From: Candidatus Sungbacteria bacterium RIFCSPLOWO2_02_FULL_51_17
Lineage (GTDB): Bacteria; Patescibacteriota; Minisyncoccia; Sungbacterales; GWA2-42-14
Assembly (NCBI GenBank): GCA_001820785.1
Contig: MHQW01000003.1
Span: 1 to 43,590, forward strand
Reading direction: 5' to 3'
DNA: 43,590 bases
Every line of letters starts with the position of its first letter. Positions within the stretch are counted from its first letter, which is position 1. The notes beneath the pieces were generated by a model, which was given only the letters and a program-made list of their open reading frames with translations, was not told the DNA's origin and made no database searches. Positions 27,454 through 37,227 of the stretch are shown piece by piece. A program made the position numbers and the translations under genes.

Positions 27454-28158
27454 TTACTGCGCGCAGTATCCAAGAATAACGTGGTAGAAGAGGTGTTCTT
27501 CGGACCCAAGGCAAAATTCGGAGTGCGCAACATCATAGTCCATCCCCCCGATGGCAGATATTCCGATGTGTAGGGATTCGGCAACAAGATACAGGTTCTG
27601 CCCTATGTGCCCGCCTTCAAGAATACCGAGCTTATACCCAAGCATACCGTATTTTTTTTGCATCCGTCCGTGGACATAAGAAAAAGAGATAACAACGGGA
27701 GCAGTTTGCGCAAAGTCGTAGTGAAAGCACCTACGGATATTCTCCGCCGAAACAAACGGCAGATGTTCCAGAATGTGCTTAGAAATATTGTAATGATACA
27801 TTCCAGGGTTGATGTCACCCTTTTCGTATATGCCGACATAACATTCAAGAGGATACTTAGCGCCTCCGGAAGGGTGCATGCGGCGCGTGGCGCGCGCTTG
27901 TGAATCCTCATATTCCCCCATGCTCCAATAGAGAAGATCTGAAAGTTCTTCTTTCTTAATCTGTTCCGGCAAAAAATTCCTTCTGCTTCTCCGCCTGCGA
28001 AGAACCGCGTCCAATAAGACCGAAGGCAGTTGGCGCGGCGGTGGAAGCGCTACCGTTGCCCCACGAGTGTATACTGTATATAACTGCGTACCGGCCGTGC
28101 CCCCGGAGAGCGCTGGGAAAAATTTCTTTTCAAAAATTTTAAAAAATGGGTCTCTCAT
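27454..28158 (-). CDS. SagB-type (nitroreductase-fold, FMN) dehydrogenase
   Basis: LRRRRSRRNFLPEQIKKEELSDLLYWSMG ... RMHPSGGAKYPLECYVGI ... GMYHYNISKHILEHL ... GHIGQNLYLVAESLHIGISAIGGMD. Start ATG 28158; track ORF over-extends into the upstream gene. Confidence 0.85.
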   Translation of the reverse strand: MRDPFFKIFEKKFFPALSGGTAGTQLYTVYTRGATVALPPPRQLPSVLLDAVLRRRRSRRNFLPEQIKKEELSDLLYWSMGEYEDSQARATRRMHPSGGAKYPLECYVGIYEKGDINPGMYHYNISKHILEHLPFVSAENIRRCFHYDFAQTAPVVISFSYVHGRMQKKYGMLGYKLGILEGGHIGQNLYLVAESLHIGISAIGGMDYDVAHSEFCLGSEEHLFYHVILGYCAQ

Positions 28159-28162
28159 GATC

Positions 28163-29155
28163 TTATTCGTGCCAAGCCCGAACACACGCATCACCCTGGA
28201 TCTCACACACCGCGTGATAGGGCGTCCCCTCTGACGAGATCCAGAGGAAAAAATGCTCCCATGGATTTTCCAACACGTTCTCAAGAATAGTCGTCGTATC
28301 TTCCCAATAGAGAAGCACATTATGAATGCCGACCACCACCGGAAGTTCCTGTATGGCCCGTAGCTCTGGAAGCGAAGCAAGTGAGTGGCGCCGCATATCC
28401 ACGTCCCAGCAGAAAGAAACGTCTCCCGCCATCTCTGCGAGTTTTTGTGGAGAAAACGGTATCTTCACTTTTTGTGAAAAATCAAAGACCGCTGGAATCG
28501 CCGCGGCACTGCGCTCCGACATCCAGTCCAAAGATGTCGCCCTCTTAAATCCATATATTTTTTTAATATCACGCGCATTGGCCCCAACGGAGCCGCCGAC
28601 CTCAATATATGCCCCGCCCCGCCACACGGAAGAAAGTTCCGCGTTTTGAATTCGGGTCCGGCCCACTCCGGTAGTAAAAAATATAAAGGGGCGGTACCGA
28701 AAGACCGGTACCCCATCATCCAGCCATTCATAACGATAAAAAAGTTCCCGCAACTCATCTTTGGTTAATCCGGAAAAAACCCGTGGAGTACCGAGATACC
28801 GAAGCATATCATCCACAAGACGCTCTGTAGGATGCGGCACCGCCATACCGCATGATCGCTGATACACCTCCAGAGCATCCACGAGATCCCGCAACCGTCC
28901 CGTGCGAAGTTCCGTGATAAGATATCCATACACCTCATCGGAGTTGTACCGATGGAACTGAAAATCCGTAAGAGTGTTTTCAAGACGCAACGCTTCATAC
29001 TCGGCATGAGAACCGATCCGCCGAAGACGCGCGCGCTCAAGAAGGGCGATGCCGCTCGCGATCTGCCTTCTGCCGCGCGCCATGAGAAGGCCCCGAAAAA
29101 GTTCCGGCATACTCTGCTGTGGTGTATTCGGTTGTAGAACGTCAGATGCATTCAT
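28163..29155 (-). CDS. Putative class I SAM methyltransferase-like protein of the YcaO operon
   Basis: YIEVGGSVGANARDIKKIYGFKRATSLDWM resembles methyltransferase motif I and post-I; tight spacing to YcaO and SagB genes. Confidence 0.5.
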   Translation of the reverse strand: MNASDVLQPNTPQQSMPELFRGLLMARGRRQIASGIALLERARLRRIGSHAEYEALRLENTLTDFQFHRYNSDEVYGYLITELRTGRLRDLVDALEVYQRSCGMAVPHPTERLVDDMLRYLGTPRVFSGLTKDELRELFYRYEWLDDGVPVFRYRPFIFFTTGVGRTRIQNAELSSVWRGGAYIEVGGSVGANARDIKKIYGFKRATSLDWMSERSAAAIPAVFDFSQKVKIPFSPQKLAEMAGDVSFCWDVDMRRHSLASLPELRAIQELPVVVGIHNVLLYWEDTTTILENVLENPWEHFFLWISSEGTPYHAVCEIQGDACVRAWHE

Positions 29156-29161
29156 ATATGC

Positions 29162-30646
29162 TCATAAAAACGGATGCGGCGTATCGTTCATTTCATCTTC
29201 CTTTTTCGGTGAGGAGAGCGCTCCCATCCGCACCGGGGCGTCAAACAACCGCCGAACCCCAAGATAGCGATACCGCTCATTCAGATACAGCGGATAGAGA
29301 TTGGGAGCAAGAGACATGATGACCGTAAGCCCTGCTTTTTGAGCCGCCGCGGTCGTTATGTCTTTGTAAAAAACCTGATACCCATGCTCCATAAAAACAT
29401 TTTTGATGCGCCGAAACTTCTCGGCCATACCGGCTCCTGCATACGACGAATGCACAAAGGAAATACGTGCCCCGCGAAGAAAAAAGTTCGCCTTTCCTTC
29501 CTGGCGCCGATCGCACCAATATACTCGCCGCTCCTCAAGTCCTGGGAGATCGGTCCCTTTCTCGCGCACCGCAAGGATCTGCTCCCCCGAAACGGATTGC
29601 TGATGTCCGACGCGCAATACATCAAGGATAACGGTTCGTAGTGCCGCCTCGCTATCAAGATCACATCGCGCACTTACATGTACCACCGGACGCCCCGGCG
29701 TGTTATCACGGATCGCGGCCCCGATGACCGGTATGCCAAGATCAGTGGTAAGATCAAGAAGATGAATATCTATATTATATTTTCTACATAATTCCAGAAG
29801 GGCGCGGATGCTACCAGCCGTAACGCTTTCCGGGTCAATGCGCGGGGGGGTAATCCTATTCAGCCAGTGTATCATGAAGGCATCCCGCTCTACCGCCTCG
29901 CATATCCCATTATACATCGCCATCTCAAACGAGGTACCGGCGGCGGCTCCGCTTGATGTTGCCTGCCGAATGAACGGCTCGCCCGCCCTTCGGAAACGAA
30001 GATACACAAGGTGCGCGGGTATCAGGTGGCGCCTGCCAGTATGAAGGGCGCGGCACTCTGTCCAAGAAAATATGGAGCTCTCGTCCACCTCATGCGCATT
30101 GGTGGAATCGGCCCATAACTGCGTTTCAGAAAATGCCCGAAAAATGGCTGGATCAAGCGCCCCGCGTGAGCGAAGTTCCCGAAATGTTCCGCGAGCAATT
30201 GAATCATCATGTGGAGCGATAAGCGCCGTCCGCTCAACCAGTTCTCCGATCGCCTTCCGAAATGCTGCTGCACGCGAGTATGCAACGCCGGTTGCGGTTA
30301 TACCGTGGTCAGAGATGAGCGACACTGCGGGAATATCCGGCCACCCTGGTATCGGCCGGGGAAACAAGTATGAACGCAAAACACCCTCCCGATACAGCAA
30401 GCGAAAAAGCGCATGAAATTCTTGCGGTACCGCTTTGGAATTGTCCGCTTCAACAAATAATGCGACTCCCAGTATTCTCTCCAACAAGCGCGAGATGACA
30501 TCCGCAGTGTTTTTTCCTATGTGATGAAGCGTGGGTTTCTCCTCAAAGGGAGATGACCACGCGCAAAAACGGCCGGCAAGATGCTCGCGCAATGAAAAAA
30601 CCGGAATGTACTCAAACTTGTTTTCATCTGGCTCAAACGGTATCAT
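29162..30646 (-). CDS. YcaO-domain protein (TOMM cyclodehydratase D-protein-like)
   Basis: GVAYSRAAAFRKAIGELVERTAL, SSGAAAGTSFEMAMYNGICEAVERDAFMIHWL, HVSARCDLDSEAALRTVILDVLRV, ERYRYLGVRRLFDAPVRMG; C-terminus TPHPFL. Confidence 0.9.
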   Translation of the reverse strand: MIPFEPDENKFEYIPVFSLREHLAGRFCAWSSPFEEKPTLHHIGKNTADVISRLLERILGVALFVEADNSKAVPQEFHALFRLLYREGVLRSYLFPRPIPGWPDIPAVSLISDHGITATGVAYSRAAAFRKAIGELVERTALIAPHDDSIARGTFRELRSRGALDPAIFRAFSETQLWADSTNAHEVDESSIFSWTECRALHTGRRHLIPAHLVYLRFRRAGEPFIRQATSSGAAAGTSFEMAMYNGICEAVERDAFMIHWLNRITPPRIDPESVTAGSIRALLELCRKYNIDIHLLDLTTDLGIPVIGAAIRDNTPGRPVVHVSARCDLDSEAALRTVILDVLRVGHQQSVSGEQILAVREKGTDLPGLEERRVYWCDRRQEGKANFFLRGARISFVHSSYAGAGMAEKFRRIKNVFMEHGYQVFYKDITTAAAQKAGLTVIMSLAPNLYPLYLNERYRYLGVRRLFDAPVRMGALSSPKKEDEMNDTPHPFL

Positions 30647-30702
30647 GTGAATCAAGAATGACGGTACCCTTACTCTACCAAGCTGGCACCTCGTGTAAAG
30701 AG

Positions 30703-31560
30703 ATGAAAAAAGCACTTATTATCGGCGGCTCACGCTTTGTCGGCCCGCTTGTCATGGCGGAGCTTTTGAAAAAGAACTGGGATATAACGGTATTCAACCG
30801 AGGACAAGCATCATCCTCATACCCGCCTCCCGTCCGCCACATAGTGGGAGACCGAAACCGGGGCTTTGCGTGTCTGGATCATTATGATATCGTCATTGAC
30901 ATGTGCGCGTATACCGGCGCCCAAACAGAGCGCGCCCTTCAAGAACTTTCCTTTGATCTTTTTATTCACCTGGGAACTGCGGCAGCATACCAAAAATCAG
31001 AGACGTTCCCCCTGACAGAATACTCACCGCTTGGGCCATGGCCGCTATGGGGTGCGTACAATACAGGTAAGGTTCAGTGTGAAAACGCGCTCAAAAAAAG
31101 CGGAAAGCCATACGCATCACTGCGACCGGTATACATTCTTGGCAAAAAAAACTATATTCCCCGCGAGTCATTCATATATTCTCTCCTCAAGCAGGGTCGC
31201 CCCATAACGATCCCGGGCAATGGAGAGGCCTGTGTGCAATTCGTATCTGCCGATGCTGTTGCCGCAACGCTCGCACTACTTGCAGAAACAAAGCAGGAAG
31301 GCGTTTTTAATTGCGCTGGCGATGACTATATCACGCTTAAGGGACTCGTGCAGGAAATGGCGATAATCGCCGGAACCGAACCGTTCATCCGGTTCAACGC
31401 CGATGCCGATGGGGACCGATTCCGCCAAGAAGAGTTCCCGTTCGCAAACGAAAATTTTACCTGCTCAAACGAGAAGGTGAAAAGCGTCGGCGCCTCCTTT
31501 ATGCCGCTCCGAACCTTTTTGCGCCATGACTATGAAACGTACTACAAAAACAACACCTAA
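30703..31560 (+). CDS. NAD-dependent epimerase/dehydratase (SDR) family protein
   Basis: Rossmann MKKALIIGGSRFVGPLVMAELLKKNWDITVFNRG; start at 30703 preceded by AAAGAG. Confidence 0.85.
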   Translation: MKKALIIGGSRFVGPLVMAELLKKNWDITVFNRGQASSSYPPPVRHIVGDRNRGFACLDHYDIVIDMCAYTGAQTERALQELSFDLFIHLGTAAAYQKSETFPLTEYSPLGPWPLWGAYNTGKVQCENALKKSGKPYASLRPVYILGKKNYIPRESFIYSLLKQGRPITIPGNGEACVQFVSADAVAATLALLAETKQEGVFNCAGDDYITLKGLVQEMAIIAGTEPFIRFNADADGDRFRQEEFPFANENFTCSNEKVKSVGASFMPLRTFLRHDYETYYKNNT

Positions 31561-32284
31561 TACTACCGCCATCATTCTTGCGGCAGGACAGGGAACGCGC
31601 CTGCGCCCCCTCACCGAGAACACACCGAAGTGCCTTGTACCGATCGGCGCACTTCCCATACTCCATCACCAACTGACTGCTCTGGGGAAAAACGGCGTCA
31701 GCCGGGTCATTATCACCGTTGGGTACCTGCACGACAAAGTGGAAAGCTATGCACAAGGGCATTTCCCAGAAATACATTTTCAATTTATATTCAATCCCCG
31801 ATTCGGCACGACAAACACATTGTATTCGCTTGCGCTTGTCGCACGCTATGGGCGCATTGTGGGGGATGTGCTTCTGCTCAATGGCGATGTTATGTTTGAT
31901 CCAATCATCCTTGATGAACTCCTCGCTCAGGATAAGAAAAAAAGTTTTCTTGCGACCCAAATGAAGCCATGCGGCGCAGAAGAAGTAAAAATAGGCATGT
32001 CCCTGCACAACACCGTCATAGGCCTGAATAAACACATGCCTCCGCATGAAGCGCTCGGAGAGGCAATAGGCATTAATAAATTCTCCAGAACATTCTGGCA
32101 GCTCCTTGCCAAGCACCTGGAACATATGAAAGAAATGCATGCCAATTCATATTTTGAAGACGCCGTTGAGTGCGCAATCGCCGACGGTGGAGAGATTGCG
32201 CCTTGGGACACGCGAAACTTTTCTGTCATAGAAATTGATTTTCCAAAAGATCACGCAAAAGCAGAAGAATTGTTTTCCAGTTGA
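31526..32284 (+). CDS. LicC-like sugar/choline-phosphate nucleotidyltransferase
   Basis: AIILAAGQGTRLRPLTENTPKCLVPIG, FGTTNTLYSLALV, LLLNGDVMFD, EAIGINKFS. Confidence 0.88.
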   Translation: MTMKRTTKTTPNTTAIILAAGQGTRLRPLTENTPKCLVPIGALPILHHQLTALGKNGVSRVIITVGYLHDKVESYAQGHFPEIHFQFIFNPRFGTTNTLYSLALVARYGRIVGDVLLLNGDVMFDPIILDELLAQDKKKSFLATQMKPCGAEEVKIGMSLHNTVIGLNKHMPPHEALGEAIGINKFSRTFWQLLAKHLEHMKEMHANSYFEDAVECAIADGGEIAPWDTRNFSVIEIDFPKDHAKAEELFSS

Positions 32285-32290
32285 CCCTCT

Positions 32291-33406
32291 ATGAGAACTG
32301 GCAAAAAGAGGGAACGGCATGCAGTCAATCCAGCCCACCCATCTCTCCAAAAAAGAATTTCTGACTTTCTGCAAGACGCCACCAATACGTTCTCGCACAC
32401 AACACTGCAAAAGCGCAACGCAACGCATCCCGCGAATACGCCGCTTTTTAGCGTTATCATTCCAACGTATAATGGAGAACACCACATTACAAAAACGCTT
32501 GACTCCGTCTGGCAACAAGCGCTCCATGATGCAACGTACGAAGTCATCGTGGTTAACGACGGATCGGATGACAGGACGGAAAGCGCTGTCATGCACTACT
32601 TCACGAACCATCCCACTCCCATCCCGATGACCCTTATAACGATCCCGCACAATGCCGGCCCCGCCGTTGCACGCAATATCGGCATACTTTCGGCGCGCGG
32701 GACATACCTTGCCTTCACCGACGACGACTGTATCGTGCCAAAAAATTGGCTCGCCAATTTTTACGAGACATTCCGGCGCCATCCTGCCATACAAGGGGTC
32801 GGAGGATGGAAAAGACCATATACTGAACACGGGCGGGCAGCAAGTCGGTATGATGTGTTCATTTTTCTCAGCAGATGGCCCTATATGCGAAACGAGGCCA
32901 TGGGCCACGCATTAACTCAATTCAACAATTGCGGAGATACCGCAAACGTGTGTTACACAAAGCATGCCGTTAGAACAGTCGGCGGATTTAATCCCGCGTT
33001 CCGATACCTTGAGGATTGGGAAATGAAAATGCGAATGCACAAGGCCGCGTATCCCTTGCTATATCAGCCGCTGATGGTGGATCATATATCCGATTCTTCA
33101 CTGATACAGTTTGCCCGCCATCATCTCATGCACGGCCGGGAAGCAGCACTCATATCCCGCCTACACCCACTAGCGGCATCTTTGCACATCACATTCCAAA
33201 AAGCGCTCGCGCGATGCAAAAGCGACATAGACCGCATGCCACACAACACACCCAGCAAAACACTCATGGGAACCGTTTGGCGGCCGCATGAATATGTGGC
33301 CCTTATATACATGAAATATTTTTTGCTTTTTTTGGGAGCGCTCTCGGCGGTTGCCGTTCGCTTTCCCACCGGCCCATCTGAAACAGATAACATTGTGTCA
33401 TTATGA
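32291..33406 (+). CDS. Glycosyltransferase family 2
   Basis: FSVIIPTYNGEHHITKTLDSVWQQ, VVNDGSDD, GPAVARNIGI, AFTDDDC, LEDWEMKMR. Confidence 0.9.
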   Translation: MRTGKKRERHAVNPAHPSLQKRISDFLQDATNTFSHTTLQKRNATHPANTPLFSVIIPTYNGEHHITKTLDSVWQQALHDATYEVIVVNDGSDDRTESAVMHYFTNHPTPIPMTLITIPHNAGPAVARNIGILSARGTYLAFTDDDCIVPKNWLANFYETFRRHPAIQGVGGWKRPYTEHGRAASRYDVFIFLSRWPYMRNEAMGHALTQFNNCGDTANVCYTKHAVRTVGGFNPAFRYLEDWEMKMRMHKAAYPLLYQPLMVDHISDSSLIQFARHHLMHGREAALISRLHPLAASLHITFQKALARCKSDIDRMPHNTPSKTLMGTVWRPHEYVALIYMKYFLLFLGALSAVAVRFPTGPSETDNIVSL

Positions 33407-35853
33407 TACGACCGAAGGAACTGATAAAAATTTTCTCCCTGCTCCAGCAAAGAAACGGCTCGTATGCCGAGTTAATACGCTTTTTATTCAATGAAAATCC
33501 GCCCCCCGATCACAATTTTTTGGCGCGCGTGGACCCTGGTAATGGCGTTGAGATACGAAAAACTGCGGCATGTGCCACCAACACATGGAGGGACAATCCG
33601 GGAGCAGATGCTAAGATCTGTTTTTACATCCAAAACCCTCTCCAGTACTACGTGTATAAAAATATTTACCGGCACCTTCCGGAGTCCGAATTTGTCGTAA
33701 ATACTCCGTGGATTCGCAGAAATATTCCGGACTGGGACAAATTCCTTATGCGCTTCATTGGTTTTTTGGGCGCACAAAACGCCCGCTACCGGCTGTATGC
33801 CCCAACCGAGGACCGGGGACGGAAATTTTTTAAACGCTATGATGTGTTCGCATACCATTCCGTTTTCAATCTGAACATTGATCTTCCGACACAAAAAAAG
33901 ATCCGCATCATGTATGGCCATAGCAAGGACTCCTATAATTTTGGGGCATGGTCGCGTGCCTACGATCTTGGTTTCACCTACGGACCGTATAGCCAAAAGC
34001 GCATGAGCATATTCACGAATGGCATAGAAGTTGGGAATAGCCGCTTTGATGATTGGTTCAATGGCGCATTGGGTACGACACGAATAATGAATTTAAAAAA
34101 AGACCTTGCCCTTGACCCATCAAAAAAAACCGTGCTGTACCTCCCCACCCACGGCGACCTGTCTTCTCTTGATACATGTATTAAGGAGATCGTCCGGCTT
34201 TCTGACACATACAATGTCATGATCCGCCCCCATTTTCTTACGCACTACGCGGAGCAGGACAAGCTAAAAAAAATAATACAAAGCGATGGCGTGCGGTCAA
34301 AAAAAATTTTCTGGCTTGATGATTTTAGCGACCTCACTGAACTATTGTCAGTGTCTGACCTAGTCATTTCCGATAACAGCGGCGCTATCTTTGATGCCGT
34401 GCTGGCGGACAAGCCGACCGTGCTCATAGACATCCTTCCCGCCAGCTATTTTGAAAAGGACATGTGGACGCGCGTCCAGCGATCTAGTTTTTACTGGACA
34501 TTCCCACAAACATACCCCGACAGCATTGAGCAAAAGGTCAAAAATATACCTGAGCTCCGGCCAGGTGAGGTTGTTTCGCGCGCCGATATGCTAGCCGCCG
34601 CCGTCACAGCAACATTCGCACGAGATGAGCATTACAAAAAAAATCGCGCAAAGCTTCGCGACATGCTTTTTGTCCATTGTGACGGCACGTCGGGCACGCG
34701 AGCCGCAGATGCTATTCGCGAACTGATGCACGGCAAGAAAAGACAGCTGGACTTTATGGATTATGCTGTACAAGAATCATGCATCCTAGAATATGGGGCG
34801 CTGGAACACGAGAACACCGTCTTACGTTCTATCATCAACGAATACTGCGATACCAGTCATCTAAAATCTGCCACGGAAAACCCGCTGGAAAGGATACTAT
34901 TCAGCGTTGTAATCCCCACCTACAATGGAGTCTCCGGGATCCGACACACGCTCCTGTCACTTGCACAACAAGAAAAGATCCCCGCGCGTTTTTTTGAAAT
35001 AATCGTCATTGATGACGGATCTCAACAGTCATACGATGCGGTCGTTGATGAGGTCGCGCGAGAATATCCGGAACTTCAGATAATCCTCGCCCGCCTTTCA
35101 AAAAATCGCGGACCGGCAGTAGCGAGAAACACTGGGATCCTGCTTTCCCGGGGAACGTTCATAAGCTTTACGGATGATGACTGCATTCTTCCTCAAAACT
35201 GGCTTTATCTTTTTAAAAACGCTTTTGACGAAAATCCTGAAATAGCTGGCGTTGGCGGCTGGTATGAGCCAATACATGGTACTGCAAAAAAAACATCAAT
35301 CTTCGGCAGATTCGTGTTCTGGCTCCACATGCCTGACATCCTGTATGTACACAAGTCGCCCTACTTCCACAGCAACAAATCAGGAAACACTGGCAATATG
35401 TGCTACCGCAAATCAGCCCTTATAAAAGCAGGCGGTTTTAACCACTACTTCCGCCTTCCCTCACTGGAGGACCACGAATTGAAAATGAGAATGAGAGAAC
35501 AAAAATTTGTTCTTATGTATATTCCTTCCATAATACAGCATACAAAAACATACTCATTTGAGGAGTTCATCCATTATTGTCTCGCCCGCGGGTGGGCAAG
35601 CATGCTCGTGTACCGGCTATTCCCTATGTGGGGAGTATACCACTTTACCGCATATTCAATGCTAACACTTTCTCTCCATGAGGTGCCGCAGATCGTAAAA
35701 AAGAAGCATATACAATCACAATATTCCGAACGGCTCCCGTTTTCATATTGGTTCATTCCGATACAATTTCTGAAAAACTTTCTTTTCTGGATCGGAAAAT
35801 ACACCTTAGCGCTCCGGGTTTTCCGAGAGACCCGCGCCAGACCCACCCAATGA
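33403..35853 (+). CDS. Bifunctional CDP-glycerol glycerophosphotransferase-like (TagB/F) - glycosyltransferase family 2 fusion
   Basis: LYLPTHGDLSSLD, MIRPHFLTHY, DLVISDNSGAIFDAVLADKPTVLID in N-half; FSVVIPTYNGVSGIRHTLLSLAQQ...DDGS...SFTDDDC...LEDHELKMR in C-half. Confidence 0.85.
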   Translation: MIRPKELIKIFSLLQQRNGSYAELIRFLFNENPPPDHNFLARVDPGNGVEIRKTAACATNTWRDNPGADAKICFYIQNPLQYYVYKNIYRHLPESEFVVNTPWIRRNIPDWDKFLMRFIGFLGAQNARYRLYAPTEDRGRKFFKRYDVFAYHSVFNLNIDLPTQKKIRIMYGHSKDSYNFGAWSRAYDLGFTYGPYSQKRMSIFTNGIEVGNSRFDDWFNGALGTTRIMNLKKDLALDPSKKTVLYLPTHGDLSSLDTCIKEIVRLSDTYNVMIRPHFLTHYAEQDKLKKIIQSDGVRSKKIFWLDDFSDLTELLSVSDLVISDNSGAIFDAVLADKPTVLIDILPASYFEKDMWTRVQRSSFYWTFPQTYPDSIEQKVKNIPELRPGEVVSRADMLAAAVTATFARDEHYKKNRAKLRDMLFVHCDGTSGTRAADAIRELMHGKKRQLDFMDYAVQESCILEYGALEHENTVLRSIINEYCDTSHLKSATENPLERILFSVVIPTYNGVSGIRHTLLSLAQQEKIPARFFEIIVIDDGSQQSYDAVVDEVAREYPELQIILARLSKNRGPAVARNTGILLSRGTFISFTDDDCILPQNWLYLFKNAFDENPEIAGVGGWYEPIHGTAKKTSIFGRFVFWLHMPDILYVHKSPYFHSNKSGNTGNMCYRKSALIKAGGFNHYFRLPSLEDHELKMRMREQKFVLMYIPSIIQHTKTYSFEEFIHYCLARGWASMLVYRLFPMWGVYHFTAYSMLTLSLHEVPQIVKKKHIQSQYSERLPFSYWFIPIQFLKNFLFWIGKYTLALRVFRETRARPTQ

Positions 35854-37227
35854 TGCCTTACTGTCACCGAAGCTTTCCGTGACCAAAGGCAGCGTCTTGC
35901 CGTCACTGGTCGTATACAAAACATCGGCCGCCTCCACCTCAACGCGCACCTTGTGATAGGTGCACTTGGTAAAACTGTCCCGTATCGCTTCTTCCTCAAC
36001 AAGCTGGCCCTTTTCCATCGGCACGTAACGAAACACTAAAAGCCTGGGGTCTTTCTGAAGAAATTGGTAGCGGAAAATTTTGTCGGAATAGTTTTCATCA
36101 ATATGCTTCGTAAATACGGTAAGCGGTATGCTTTTCTCCCCGGCAACGCGAATAAACATTGACCGACGCCCAAAGAGTTTTATTACCGGCGACGATCTTC
36201 CACAGCGACAGGCCTGTCCGACGCTATTTCCGGTATCTCCTATCCGATACCGAATAATAGGCATTGCGTAATTTTCAAAAAAAGTAACCACGATGTCTCC
36301 CACATCGCCATGCGCCTTTCGCGCACCATCCATACCCACGACCTCTGTAAGGTTCATCCAGGGGGCTTGGTGAAGGACATGTCTTTCGCACTCAATGCCC
36401 AACAGAGAGCATTCTCTGGTGCCATACGTCGTGAACAGTTGACAGTTAAAAAAAGACGACAACTCACGGATTATCCTGTCACTAAGAAACTCCCCGCGAT
36501 AAAATATTTTTGAAAATAGAGGGCGGATATCATCATATTGAGCAAAAAAGGCGATCCGTCTTACAATGCTGCCAGCCGTAACTAATACGCTTGGATTTTG
36601 TGTCACATGTGGGTATATGCGGGTATGCCGTGTTTCCGGATTCTCAAGATCCCAAATGGAAAAACTGGTCCCAGCGTCATCAAGATCATGATGCTTTCGC
36701 AAGCCGACAATCGTCAGTGGCTCGTGACCCGTTCCCGCATACCGGAATTCCTGATTGGTATTTATGAAACGCCGAAAAACATCACGAGCATCCTGAAAGA
36801 AGCGAAGCGGCTCACCCGTTGATCCCGATGTAGAGGCCTCAATAAAGCGCCACTTCGGGATGTTCTCCGCCAGCAATCGCTCCTGAGGAATTTTCTTTAG
36901 TTCAGCGCGCGTCAGCATCGGTATCCGCTCTATATCGCGCGCATGTGAAATTCTTTGTGGGTCAAATCCGATCTTCCAAAAAAGCTCTCTCCAGTACGGA
37001 ACATTTGTTCCTGCGTGAACAAGCAACTTTTTCAGTTTTACCAGCTGAATCTCCTGCCAGTCATCTGCGGAAAAAAAATCAGAACCAAGAAGAGCCCAGT
37101 TCTGAAGGCGCGCATCCACCGCGCGTACTTTCGCCCGAAAAAAATCAGGAAAAGCGTCGTGGTCGTATTCAACCGAAAAAGGCGCTTTTTCTATGATCTT
37201 TTTCTCAATGAATTTTTTAATGCTCAT
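35806..37227 (-). CDS. CapK/PaaK-like adenylate-forming enzyme
   Basis: ASTSGSTGEPLRFFQDARDVFRRF, FTTYGTRECSLLGIEC, MPIIRYRIGDTG. Confidence 0.87.
   Translation of the reverse strand: MSIKKFIEKKIIEKAPFSVEYDHDAFPDFFRAKVRAVDARLQNWALLGSDFFSADDWQEIQLVKLKKLLVHAGTNVPYWRELFWKIGFDPQRISHARDIERIPMLTRAELKKIPQERLLAENIPKWRFIEASTSGSTGEPLRFFQDARDVFRRFINTNQEFRYAGTGHEPLTIVGLRKHHDLDDAGTSFSIWDLENPETRHTRIYPHVTQNPSVLVTAGSIVRRIAFFAQYDDIRPLFSKIFYRGEFLSDRIIRELSSFFNCQLFTTYGTRECSLLGIECERHVLHQAPWMNLTEVVGMDGARKAHGDVGDIVVTFFENYAMPIIRYRIGDTGNSVGQACRCGRSSPVIKLFGRRSMFIRVAGEKSIPLTVFTKHIDENYSDKIFRYQFLQKDPRLLVFRYVPMEKGQLVEEEAIRDSFTKCTYHKVRVEVEAADVLYTTSDGKTLPLVTESFGDSKASLGGSGAGLSENPER

Noticed and set aside
30647-30702. RiPP precursor peptide in the YcaO/epimerase divergent spacer
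   Set aside because: Only 56 bp, with no ORF having a leader-like region and C/S/T-rich core.
31499-32908. Minus-strand ORFs of 213 and 253 aa
   Set aside because: Antisense to well supported nucleotidyltransferase and GT2 genes.
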